From NCBI RefSeq assembly GCF_902686445.1, contig NC_062232.1:74293440-74357439 (forward strand): a stretch of DNA of 64,000 bases. Direction: 5' to 3'. Position numbers and translations under genes: made by a program. Below the pieces are notes generated by a model that was given only the letters and a program-made list of their open reading frames with translations, ran no database searches and was not told where the DNA came from. Shown piece after piece: positions 13,994 through 25,643 of this stretch. The first letter of the stretch is position 1. Each line of letters begins with the position of its first letter. Source of the DNA: Sciurus carolinensis. Taxonomy: Eukaryota > Chordata > Mammalia > Rodentia > Sciuridae.

Positions 13994-14916
13994 TTAGCCT
14001 ATCCTATATATTTTCAGATAATAAGAGATTTTGTCTTTTATGGAAAGATTTTTGTAACTGCATGGTGGATTCATGTTGTTTTGAAAACCACCCCAAATCT
14101 TCAAATGATGAAAATTTTCAGATAAGAAAATATTTCAAAAATTTTTAAATAATAAGTACAATTTGGATGAATCATGCCTAGGAGTCATAGGTGGAATAGT
14201 ATTAGCATATAACAAGTCTTTTGATAATAAGAGATTTTTATGAAGTAATAGTGCTTTGTTAAAGTTTGAAACACGTTATGATAATTAATTTTAAATGTAG
14301 GAGTTACTTTCTTAACTATTTAACTGAAGGGAAACACAATGATAAATTATAAAGTCTCCTAAGAGGTGATTTTCTAATTCAAGTTTCAGGAGGGATTATT
14401 TCACTAATTGAACAAAGACTTTTCTATATTTATTCTGTTTATCATATACCTGCAAAACATATTTATTATTAGCACCAGCAAAGTTTTGTCTTATGAAATA
14501 AGTCCACTTCAAAAATTGAATATTCATATTAACCAAATTTGAGTCTCCTTTGCCAACCTCGTTTTCCAGGCTTAGAATTAAGTTTGGGGAGGAGAAAATT
14601 GATACATGTATTAGTACATTTATTTGTATATTTGTAAAAATTGTAGCTCAGCTAGTAAAGTAAGAATTGTTCTTTTCATTAGTAAAATCATTATTTTTCT
14701 AATTAGTTTTCATGTCTCTATAATAGATATTAGTAATGTGAAAATAGTAAACTTTGAAAACAACTCTAATTGTTAATATAGATAAGAAATGATTAAATTA
14801 ACCACTTAGAATTAGGCAGATTAAAAACAAATTCAAGGTTCAGTATATGAATGAAGCACAAAAATAAATATTGATATAAGTTAGAGTGATTATGTCTACC
14901 TTGTTTAAACAACTAT
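13994..14916. other. Intronic sequence without a recognised gene
   Basis: Unique-looking AT-rich sequence; nothing recognised. Confidence 0.5.
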
Positions 14917-14929
14917 TTATTAAGCTAAT

Positions 14930-15292
14930 TTTTTTTAAATTTATTTTTATTGTAAATAAATGGTATACATCTTGTTTCTCTGTACATGAAGTAGAGGCAT
15001 ACCATTTGTGTAATCATACATTTACCTAGGGTAATAGTTTTTGATTGATTCTGTTATATTTTTCCTTCCCCCCACCCCTCCCCACCCCTCTTTTCCCTCT
15101 ATACAGTTCCTCCTTTCTCCATTCTTGCCCCCCTCCCCCCCATTATGTGTCATCATCTGCTTATCAGCGAGATCATTTGTCCTTTGTTTTTTGAGATTGG
15201 CTTATCTCACTTATCATGATATTCTCCAATTTCATCCATTTACCTGCAAATGCCATAATTTTATTATTTTTTATGGCTGAGTAATATTCCAT

Positions 15293-15330
<38 letters not shown>

Positions 15331-15360
15331 ACATGGTTATATATATATATATATAACATG

Positions 15361-15411
<51 letters not shown>

Positions 15412-15853
15412 CATGGTTTCTTTATCCATTCATTAATCGAAGGGCATCTAGGTTGGTTCCACAATCTGGCTATTGTGAATTGAGCAGCTATGAACATTGA
15501 TGTGGCTGTATCTCTGTAGTATGCTGATTTTAAGTCCTTTGGGTATAGGCCAAGGAGTGGGATAGCTGGGTCAAATGGTGTTTCCATTCCAAGTTTTCTA
15601 AGGAATCTCCACACTGCTTTCCAGAGTGACTGCAAATTAGTGCAGCCCACCAGCAATGTATGAGTGTACCTTTTTCCCCACATCCTCGCCAACACCTATT
15701 GTTGCTTGTATTCTTGATAATTGCCATTGTAATTGGGGTGAGATGGAATCTTAGGGTGGTTTTGATTTGCATTTCTCTTATTACTAGAGATGTTGAACAT
15801 TTTTTCATATATCTGTTGATTGTAGATCTTCTGTGAAGTGTCTGTTCATTTCC
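14930..15853 (-). mobile_element. 5'-truncated L1 with ORF2 C-terminus, antisense
   Basis: Perfect 13-bp target-site duplications (ttattaagctaat) flank it at 14917-14929 and 15854-15866. The minus strand encodes the end of L1 ORF2, broken over two frames (15530-15808 and 15264-15695), with the usual [24 protein letters not shown] C-terminal region, then a C-rich 3' UTR. A TA microsatellite splits the coding part at 15293-15419. It is a dead copy, too short to include endonuclease or reverse transcriptase. Confidence 0.93.
15293..15419. repeat. Compound TG/TA microsatellite with repeated acatggtt units
   Basis: Inside L1 ORF2, TG units pass into three TA arrays, each closed by acatggtt. The last acatggtttctttatcc is the normal L1 sequence, so the earlier copies look like array duplication. 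Confidence 0.9.
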
Positions 15854-15866
15854 TTATTAAGCTAAT

Positions 15867-17910
15867 ATTTTATTAGTGTCTTTATGGAAAATTACTTCTA
15901 GCTCATGAATTTTATATTATTTTTTCATTTAGTATTATGGCATATGAAAAATATTTCTACTGTATTTCCATAATCATTTTTATGTAAAATGATACTAATA
16001 ATTGAAAATGTCCTTGCGTAGATTAGCAGACTGGTACTTGTTTGGTTAGCCCTATCTCTGTTTGAATCTATAAAGAACCTATTAGTTGGATACAAATGGA
16101 AATTTTAGTTGTTTGATTGGACTACTATTTACTAGATATCGCACCATGAAAATGCTTGTTCTGTTTTCAAGGCATCATTTTAATTAATATTGCAGAAATT
16201 TCAGAAATTTTCCTATTCTCCTGGTGGTTACACATCGTAGTATATTGAGAACCTTATTAAAGAGTTATTAATTGCACTTAAGGAAAAAATTAGACACTTG
16301 TGTTCTAAAATCATTGTGTCTCCTAATTCAAACTGATCTCAAACATAAATATTCTTATTGTCAGTGACATGGAACATAGTATTTTATGGTATTCAATACT
16401 TCTAACATATTTGGGTAGGTTTAATCTCCTTAAATATATAAACAGTAGTTATGTTTCTGTAATGCTGACAGCATTTTTCCTTTTGAGGAGTTGTTTTTAA
16501 GAAGAGTCAGATAAAATGAAGATTCAGAAATCATCTCAGAAGATATGGAACTTCCTTCTGAGGCAGACTGAGAAAATATTTAGACAAACTGAAATGAGTT
16601 CCAATTTCCCCTTTATTAAAGTAGGCATGGGGTCAGGTAAGGCCCTATTCACCTCAAGAGACATATCCCATGGGGTCAGAACCAACTGGGTAGGGATTGG
16701 ATTATGATAATTATTCTTACTGTGAGTGATCTTACCTGAGAAATTCTCTGATTTAGTGGACAAGGCTCTTCTCTTTGTGCATGGCCTAGTATTATTTGCC
16801 CTAAACATTTCTCTCTTTCTTCTATTATTCTGTATCCCAGATGCACATAATAACTCTCCCATGCCCTCTATTTTTTTGACAAATCTTATCTCCAATGAAA
16901 AGAACATGCCTTGAGTTTAAAATTGAAATTGGTAAAAAGACACATCTGGATTTCCAATCCTTCACTTGGGAAAACATATTCTTTGATCTATTCGAAACAT
17001 GCAGGGGAGAAAAGACAGGTTTACTGTGCCTCCTATGCATACTTGTGGGAGATCTGACTCTACATGTTGGACTAAAACCAACTTCTTGAAAAAACAGATC
17101 ACTGAGAAATCATAAGATTTTGATTCATATATGTGTATAATATTTTAGTGTTCAACAATACTGTATATATGTGTGTGTGTGTGTGTGTGTGTTCACATGA
17201 TTGTCTTAATGACTTACAGTTATTCTGCAAGACCACAATTAGAATAAACATGTCTAATTAGTTACTAGAAATTTGTGTCAAAGAACAGAAAGATTTCAAC
17301 TATTTTTACATGATTACCCATTTCCAAGAGAATGTGTTCTATCTACAAATTTGTCTTTGACAACTTCTCTCAAGAAATTTTGCTGCAATCTTTATTATGG
17401 CAACAATTTAATCAACAGAGTCCTTTGACACTGAAAAGAAATGGCCTTCACATGTTATACAGAAACTGAAATCATTTTTTGGGGGGGTCAAAAGAAGATT
17501 TCTAGGCTTTGAGGATATTAAGTTCAACAGAAATTGGTTGAGACCTTTTAAAAGTTCAGAAATAGAAACACTCAAGAAGCCCTGAGGCTTACAAGATAAA
17601 ATGCCTTCATAGAACCTAGATTTTGTAAAAGTATTTCCCCTTCCTAGGAAGTTATCTTATGCACTGACTTTCTTCGCTTAAAGTTTTGTCTGACACCTTA
17701 GGCCAGAAGCACCTTGAGTTTTATCTACTTGATATTAATAAGCAATCAGTTAGGTTTGCAGCAATGTCTGTTAGTGAAACATGTTATGTTCCATTTTTGA
17801 AAATTTTTATAGGTTTCGAACTAATCATAAATTTTAATTCAAACTAATCATTAAATAATTTCCTTACTTCATTTACATTAAACTGTATAGCAACATGAAA
17901 TGCTTTTGGA
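15867..17910. other. Intron; contains an unclassified GC-richer block
   Basis: Sequence from about 16500 to 17090 is richer in G+C and carries several overlapping frames on both strands (up to 123 codons at 16536-16907, minus). No protein domain was recognised. It may be an old LTR. A TG microsatellite lies at 17165-17192. Confidence 0.4.
17165..17192. repeat. TG microsatellite
   Basis: About a dozen TG dinucleotides follow tatata. Confidence 0.9.
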
Positions 17911-18095
17911 ATTTTTTTCCAGTGCTAGTGATTTAACCCAAGGGTGTTCCATCACTGTACTATATCCTGCCCCCCCCCTCTTTTTTTTAAACACAGACTC
18001 TTGCTAAATTACCCAGGCTGGGCTCAAATTTTCAATCGTCCTGCCTCAGCCTCTGGAGTTGCTCAGATTACAGGTGTGTGCCACCGTGCCTACAA
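17911..18095 (-). mobile_element. B1-dID composite SINE, antisense
   Basis: A T-run, 'gtgctagtgatttaacccaa', a C/T tract, 'ttacccaggctgggctcaaa' and 'agattacaggtgtgtgccac' are the reverse complement of the B1-dID SINE with both parts present. Confidence 0.88.
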
Positions 18096-18100
18096 AAATT

Positions 18101-18190
18101 TTGATCTTCTTTTTTGTAGTGTTGTGAATCAAACTCAGGGAGTCACACCTCCAAGGTAAGTGTTCTAGCACTGAGCCACATTCCCAGACC
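18101..18190 (-). mobile_element. ID SINE, antisense, adjacent to the B1-dID
   Basis: After a T-run, 'gtgaatcaaactcagggagt' and 'gttctagcactgagccacat' are the reverse complement of the ID body. It abuts the SINE at 17911 in the same orientation, so the two form a SINE cluster. Confidence 0.75.
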
Positions 18191-21100
18191 TGACATTTGA
18201 ACACTTTCTAGAAAGTAATTTTTAAGAAGTTACTTTTTTAAAGAAAAATTTAAGAAAAATCTACAAATTTTGAAGTAGTTTTTGTTAACTAGTGATAATG
18301 AATTCCATTTTGAGAATGTACATAATCTTAAATTGACAAGCATGAAGACATATAGATATTTATGAACCCTTAATATTTTAAGTGGTATTTCATTGGTTTC
18401 TTTTGTCACCAAATATTACTCCTTAGGGATAATATAGCTTTAAAAGGGGCAGGGAAGAAACCTTTTTGTTGGAGGTTCAATGTTCTGGAATCAGGAAACC
18501 GGGTTTGTTTGGTTTGGTTTTGCTCTCATTTGAATAGTAATTACCTGATGATTATCTCATGCAGAGAATTGTCCACAGTACAAAGTTCTTACCAGCATCA
18601 AAAAAGTCTACCTTTATAAAGGTAGCTGTAGTTTAGTGGAAAAACCTTGGAACTCAAACTTAAAGGACTTGGCTTTCAAACTCGGCTCCATCATAAACTC
18701 ATTTAGTAATCATGGGCAAGTCATCTAATTTCCTTGAGTCTTAGTGTCCTTTTTGTAAAAGAAAAGAAGCTTAGATATTGCTTAAATTCCACTCTAATAT
18801 TTTATGTTCAGTGATTCAATATAGCATGTTCTTGTTTTCTTATAATTCCAGTTAATCTAACTTGAACACAAGGGAGCAGCTGCTAAAAAGAGCTGATTAG
18901 CAACAATTAAGAGTGACATTTCATTTGTTTGCATGTCTTTTCTAATAAAAATGTGATTAAAATCACATGCTTGAAAATATGTTCTTTAAAGGGAAATATT
19001 TTCAAATAAAATGTCAAAGTTAAAATCTCTGGTTCAAGGTCAATTTTTATCTTAAGTATTTACATAGTATTATACGTTTTTATGTGCTATAAGGCAATTC
19101 AATCTTTACATATTTAGAAACTAAAGAGATGAAGAGTCTGAGAAAAAACAGAGAAAGAAAATGGAATAAGTATGAAATATTATTGTATTGTTATTTGTTT
19201 TTATGAATTATGATTGGTTTCCTCCTTGGAGATTTATAGAATGAATCAGATTATGTTTTCCTTTTTTCTATATCTTATAATCAATAATTTGTTCAACTTT
19301 TTCCCTTTATTTCTGAAAGTGAAAATCTACCTTTTCAAAATTAAGTGAAGAATAGACTAAATTATGGAAACCTGGTGAATGAATTTGTTTCACCTATTAA
19401 TCCATTCAGATGTATATAACAACTCTGAAAACTTCACTTAAATCTCCTTTGTCCAGCTTTTAACATTATGAATTTCTTAACAACCTAAGACATTTCAGTC
19501 TGTGTGCATATTCCAAATAATAGAATTACATGTTTTATGTATTCTCTCAGTTGGTAAAAGCAGTCATGACAGTGACAAGTGGCCATAGAAAGGAAGTGGT
19601 ATTTATTATATATTGAGACAAATCTGAAGTAAGGAAGACTACTCCTTAAGACAGAACTTAATATGAAAATCTGCCATTTTCAACAATCTCCATGAATGAA
19701 TACTTTTTTGTCAAAAGAAAATAAAACCAATATTGCTGGTGTCGAAATTTGATGAAATAGAGATAAAAGTTAATCCATGCTTGTATAATTGTCAAAATGG
19801 ATTCTACTGTCATGTAGAACTAAAAAGAACCAATAAAAAAGAAAAAAGAAACAAGAATTCATTTTCTTTAGCCTGATATTAACAAGGAGGGGAAGAAAAC
19901 TATGTTCTACAAACAGTATTGTTCTACTAAAAAGGCCTTGCAAAACCCAGTAAGTGAAATATACATGTATGATATGTTAATCCCTGTGTGTAGCTTCACC
20001 AAAAATAACACTACAACTATTAATATTTCAATGCAAGCTCATTTCTTCCAAAGAGAGTTGTTATTTCTTATACATTACTCTCCTTTCCCTAATATACCAT
20101 TAAAGTAGGTAGGGAATGAATGACTTCAGGGTTATTGGCAAATATGTGAATAACAGCTCAAGTTACTTTGCTTGTAATCCATTTTTATTGTATTTTCCTT
20201 AACAATGCTACAAATGAATACTGACAGAAATGTTTTAGAAATAATTCATAGAATCTAAATAGTAGCACATTAATAAATATATATGCCATAGTTCTTACTC
20301 TATATAGTAGTTTTAGACAACCTATAGCAAACTAAGAAATTTTTAGTGGGATAAAAGTAAATTTATTATAGTACTCATAATATTTAAATTGAGAATATTA
20401 AATATAATTCCTTACATTTTCTAAAATAGCCATATCATTGTGGTTTTATCCATTTGAAACTATTTTCTTATATTTCTGTGACCCAAAGATGGATCAGTAT
20501 CAGAAAGTAAGAAAACAATGGAAAAATATTAAAATTAGGTTGGTTCATGATAAATCAAGCAGTACAAAAGATAAGAAATAAATTCCTAGTCTTTCAACCA
20601 GCATTCTTTGATGTACAAAGTAAACAGCTTTTATTTAATCAGTTTTAGAATCCAATCTCTTTGGGACTATTTTTAGTACTTACTGGCACTCTATGTGTTT
20701 TCTGGGCAACTGTACCAGATTTATAGCTCTGAAAGCACTGTGTTATTTATTACCTTCCAATAGGCAATGAAGTGGTGTCTTGCACATGCATATGTCAAAA
20801 ATGTTAAAGTTTACTACAGTAGTTCAGTTAATTCTTTCCCAGAACAATGAGGAAAAAATATAGCTTTTTATTTGGCAACAAATATCCTTTACCTTTTTTC
20901 AAAAGAAAAAAAAATACTCTTGGGAGTTTCATAACCAGCATTTTAACTTTCTCTTAGATGTTACAAATTCCTACAAATAATTAAATCTCAGACAGGCTTA
21001 AGAACTTGCTTATTACTTTGGTTTTGACCTAGGTCTTCAAACCCAAAGCTCATTTTTAAATTTTGGAAGAAATATCACTCACAAAAGTTTTGTATTAAAT

Positions 21101-22301
21101 GAGATTATTAGAAAGTTCATAAATTTTTCTTGACCAGAGCTGGAATAGGTAATTTTGTGTACTTGAGATCAATGTAGTTTATGATATCAGAATCTAAAAT
21201 CAATATACCCTGTGTAAATGATTCTTCTGTTATGTTTATATGGGATGTTATTTTTTTCTGAGTTTTTATTTTCTTTTTTGATTACACACATGTATGTTTG
21301 ATAGACATATTGTCTTTTATTTTATAAGTATTGCCCTTGTCACAAATGACACTATTTGTTATAATTTCTTCAGAAAATGAAGGTTTACTAGTAGATTATA
21401 ACATTTTACTAGCTATTGAAACATTAGCCTTTATTACATCCTTGAGATAAAAAAGTAATTGTTTCAGAAAACAATTCAGAAATTGTTCTCTGGACAGTTT
21501 TATTAAGGTTAAAGGGGGAAAAAATTCTATAAGCCAACAATTACAGAGTATTCTTTTGTTTACCTACACTGAGTTTTATAAGCAAGAACAAGTAAGTGCT
21601 TCTCTTTTTACTTTCATCTTTTAAAATAGGAACCATTGTATTAATTCATACATTTATTCACCTAACAAATTGCTTACTGAATGTGTATGTTATGTCCTTA
21701 GAAATTATAAGCAAAAATACATGTCAAATTACTCTGTATTCACATCCATTAGTGTATTAAGGTTTAAGCAAATTACTTACAGATGCACCCACACGAATTG
21801 ATAACTAGCAATTTCACCAATGGATGAACATTTGAGTGAAATACCAAAGTTTTTCTCAAGAACAGTGTGCCCCTGTAAACAATAATAATAATAGTAACTT
21901 TGGATAGGTTTAGAATTCTGGGTACTACAAGTCAATTATCTGGATTATCTTTTACTTCTTTTAGTATATAGGTTACATCTTTGTTAAAGTAAGTGAGAGG
22001 ATAGATTAAGGAGCCATACATCTTTTTTTTTTTCCTTTTTCTTTTTTTTTTTTTTTCACTAACCTCATGTCCTGAGCAAATGAAGGGCAAAGTGCTTCAA
22101 TTTTTTTCATTGCTCATATGGGTCTTTTAGTTGCACTAACTACCATGGGGTAGGACTAATGTTGAATCTATGTATTAATTATTCTTCATTTCTGGAGGAG
22201 ATGATACAGAAACCCTTCTTAGAATGGTCATTCAATGATAATGAGCTCATATTTACACCATATTCTACATAAACTTAGATATCTATCTAAAAGTTTTTTG
22301 A
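18191..22301. other. Intronic sequence without a recognised gene
   Basis: Holds a MIR relic at 18610-18790 and a long pyrimidine tract at 22022-22058. The frame at 19902-20108 has no recognisable domain. Confidence 0.5.
18610..18790 (+). mobile_element. MIR SINE relic
   Basis: Landmarks 'agtttagtggaaaaaccttg', 'taatcatgggcaagtcatct' and 'ccttgagtcttagtgtcctt' follow the MIR consensus in order. Confidence 0.8.
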
Positions 22302-22528
22302 ACCAGGGGAGGTGGTGCATGCCTGTAATCCCAGCAGCTCAGGAGGCTGAGGTAGGAGGATCACAAGTTCAAAGGCAACCTCAGCAATTTAGTGAGGCCT
22401 TGAGCAACTTAGCAAGACCCTGTCTCAAAATAAGAAATAATAAAGGGCTGGGGATGTGACTTGGCTCAGTGGTTAAGCACACCTGGGTTCAAACACAAAT
22501 GCCAAAAATATAAAAAATATTTTTAAAA
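22302..22528 (+). mobile_element. B1-dID composite SINE, full length
   Basis: B1 head with 'ggtggtgcatgcctgtaatc' and 'ccctgtctcaaaataagaaa', then an ID part beginning gggctggggatgtgacttgg and ending with an A-rich tail. The intact order of both parts makes this the clearest B1-dID copy of the window. The small frame at 22235-22459 is this SINE. Confidence 0.95.
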
Positions 22529-22727
22529 ACTGAGTTTTTTAAAAATTATGTCTCTCATGTATTGTCTAAAAATTCCTTGAACAATACAAAGTTCAAATAT
22601 TCAAACCGGCAGGTCACTGGTTGAGATCTAAATATTTGTGGGAAGGGAGCATCATACATACAATCACCTATCTGGACATAGAGTTTTTTTGACAAAGAAA
22701 AACATTATGAAATCTTGGAACAATACA

Positions 22728-22945
22728 GTCTAATAGAACTTTGTGCAACAATAGAAATGTTCTTTGTTTGTGCTTTGTAACACAGTAGCTACTAGTCCCA
22801 TTTAACTGTTGAGAACTTAAAATGTGGCTAGTGTAACTAAGAACTGATTTTTCAATTTTATATCATTCTGATTAATTAAGTTTTAAATTTATATATTCCC
22901 TTGGAAATAATCTGTATATTGAACAGAGCAGTCATAGAAGAGAGA
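22728..22945 (+). mobile_element. Ancient non-autonomous DNA transposon remnant (hAT-like)
   Basis: 'acagtctaatagaactttgt' at the left, 'cttaaaatgtggctagtgta' in the middle and 'attgaacagagcag' at the right resemble the same element as at 592, here in the opposite orientation. Confidence 0.5.
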
Positions 22946-24236
22946 AGAGCAATAGGGACATTGTCCATCAGCTGGTATATACACATTTATCAACTTGACA
23001 ATTAGAATATTCTGCCTTTTAATTTTACTATGATTTCAAATAAATAGAAGACAGTGAGTATGCTATTCTTGGAATTTTCAACATACATAAACTTGCCTTA
23101 ATTTGCAGTGTAGCAAAGCCCAACTCAAAATTTGGGCAAACATAGAAGACTAATTATTAAAAATATAAGCAGGAAATATACAGACATAACTTCAGAACCT
23201 TTATACATTCTTTTTATGCTATATTTTATGTTATTTTCTGTTTATATAATCTAATACCTTATAATTTTCCTTTATCGCTCTTATTAAAAATTTAATTATT
23301 CTCTTAATATTAATCTTCTAGTAGCAATACTATCATTAAGTACTTAGTCATTGATTTTTCTTTCACTTTAGCTAGAATTTAATTCCCATTACATTAGGAA
23401 AATATGTTTATTCACCACCATATGTGCCCTGTACTGAGAAGACTCTGACCATGATAGCCACTCAATATTGACCTCCTAAGAATTAACAAAATAGCCTTAA
23501 ATACTATAGATTTTTATGAATTCCAATTTGGAAACTATTTTTTTCCAACCTATAAATGAGACATCTTGATTTGAGCCCTCATTAAAGCCTTTTGGAATAT
23601 TATTTCACAAATAATCATCAATTATCATTTATCACTAAGTATATTTGGGTCAATTACCACAGTAAATACTGTATTTATTACAATATTTTTGTCATAAAAT
23701 TCTATTTGTTTAAAATTTTACTTTTAAAATGTGCCACATAAGAAATAATAGATTCCAGTTTGTGCATTTTTATGCTGTAATAGTTAAAACATGAAAAATG
23801 TTTCTCTTGCTGTATATTAAAAAAAGTCAGATGATTTACTGTTTTATATTAATAAGATATAAATGGAATACTCACCTTTTCTTTGTATTCATATTAATTG
23901 ACACAAAATTATTCATAAAATTGTATCAATTAAAAACAGTATAACAACAAGTACATATTGTTTAGTTCATATAGTTTTAAATCACAATTTACCAAACTGA
24001 TGATTTTAATATTTCTGAAATGCTAACTTAAATTTTATAATAAGCATCTAATGCTTCTGCCACAGTGCATTGTACTTTTATATATAATTAAAAGTATAAG
24101 TGGATATAAGTACAAAAGGAAAAATTCCTAAAGTCTGCAGAAATATCTTTAATTCACAAGAGGAAAAAGATAGGTGTAGTTGGGTATTATATTAAATTAT
24201 GTATAAGCAAATATAACACTTGAGTAAATTTTTAAA
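22946..24236. other. Intronic sequence without a recognised gene
   Basis: Very AT-rich; no repeat family or exon recognised. Confidence 0.5.
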
Positions 24237-24246
24237 AGATAATGTG

Positions 24247-24327
24247 GACTTGGGGATATGACTCAATGGTAGAGTACTTGCCTAGCATGTGTGTGACCTT
24301 GGCTTCAATCCCCAGAAAATAAAATAT
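24247..24327 (+). mobile_element. ID SINE with short target-site duplication
   Basis: 'cttggggatatgactcaatg', 'gtagagtacttgcctagcat' and 'cttcaatccccag' form an ID body. Direct repeats agataatgtg at 24237-24246 and 24328-24337 flank it. It is the last young repeat before the PCDH11X exon. Confidence 0.9.
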
Positions 24328-24337
24328 AGATAATGTG

Positions 24338-25604
24338 ATAATGTGTTTGTAAACTAACAGTCCCTGAAAACCTGATATCTTTCTACTTTATAAGATCCTG
24401 TTTAGACACTGGTATGACAAAACTATGAAAAAATGAGATGTTTTCCTGTTCTTTTATGACAGACCACCTAAGTGAGAGATCAGTTTCTGACACTTGCTAA
24501 GTATCATCAACTTTTACATTAAAAATGTATTAATGAATTAAAATTATTTACTTACAATATTCGTGTTTGTTCATATATGTATATACATATATATTCTTAA
24601 GCACTTATTTGATAGGAAGCTTAAGGTTCTCTTCCAATATTTTCTTCATACCCTCCAGTAACTGTTATGTTAGTCATTTCTGTCAAAATTCTTCAAGTAA
24701 CACTGGCTAGAACTCTCTTTGAGAGCCATTCAACATTACTCAGTCATCTGGCAAGATCTCTATTTGTGTAGGGTTCATCTTACTATAGTTCAGAGACAAG
24801 ACTCTTTTTTCAGTGTTTCCATATTTTAACTTCATGGGCATAAAGAGAAAATAGGTAGTGCCCAAACTTATCTTTCATAGATTGACATTTCAACATGTGA
24901 GTTTTTGTCCACTGTATTTGCTCTGAAAAGTTAGTAAAATAATCTCATTATTAATTCCCAAGATAATTTCATTTTTTATCTGTTTCCATAGGAAAATAAT
25001 GAAAATGTCATGCAGTTTACCCAAGTTTATATTCTAATCAGAGTTCGTGCCTTTTCTCTTTCTGTCAAAGGTTTTAGCTAGAGTTATATGTTATTTATGC
25101 TATTGCCTTGGATAAATATTTTATACTTGCTCGTTTCTTTTGGTCATGAAAATGTATCTTAAACAACTGAATTCAAGTGTAAAAAATATTTTAATTCATT
25201 CAGGGTGATAATTCACTTCTAGCTTCATTTATCACATGTGGATTAGTGACAATTCTTTTTAAAAATTCTGTACCTTTTTTCCTTTTGAAAATTTTAATAG
25301 TTTGCTTAAATGGGTTGCATTTATTATCATAAAATCTTAAAAACTAAAACTTCTCCAGAATATCTTTTAGCACGATTCAAATTCTACAAATATCTACAGA
25401 GTTTAAACCACTGACTTGTGGTCACAATATTAGTTTATAGGCAGAGTTCAAACTTAGACATATAGTTTTCTGGCACGTGTTTCTGAACTTATCCTACTAC
25501 GTCATGTGGCTTCAAGAAATTGAAAATTGTTCTCACTACATAAATTAACATAAGTTAACTTATATTTTATAATTATTACTTTTATTAACATATATTAGTG
25601 TATA
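24338..25604. other. Intron just upstream of the PCDH11X exon
   Basis: Repeat-poor AT-rich sequence. No additional exon was recognised, and EC1 or signal-peptide coding sequence is not present. Confidence 0.55.
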
Positions 25605-25643
25605 TTAAATAAGTAAAATTATATTCTATTACATGTTTTCCAG
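25605..25643 (+). promoter_or_regulatory. PCDH11X: 3' splice site (acceptor) of the PCDH11X exon
   Basis: A pyrimidine-rich stretch (tgttttcc) ends in CAG at 25641-25643, and the next base starts a Gly codon followed by Gln-Asn-Ile-Phe-Gly, which matches the PCDH11X EC2 sequence. Upstream of the AG the similarity is lost and a TAA falls in frame about a dozen codons further up. Both facts support an intron boundary rather than a longer exon. Confidence 0.8.

Noticed and set aside
15264..15808. Minus-strand frames with clear protein similarity
   Set aside because: They are the end of L1 ORF2 in a 5'-truncated, broken copy, not a host gene.
16536..16907. 123-codon open frame on the minus strand
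   Set aside because: No recognisable domain, overlapping frames on the other strand and low-complexity surroundings; more likely repeat-derived or chance.
22022..22058. Long poly-T/C tract that could be a processed-pseudogene tail
   Set aside because: No recognisable coding or repeat body adjoins it; taken as a simple pyrimidine tract.
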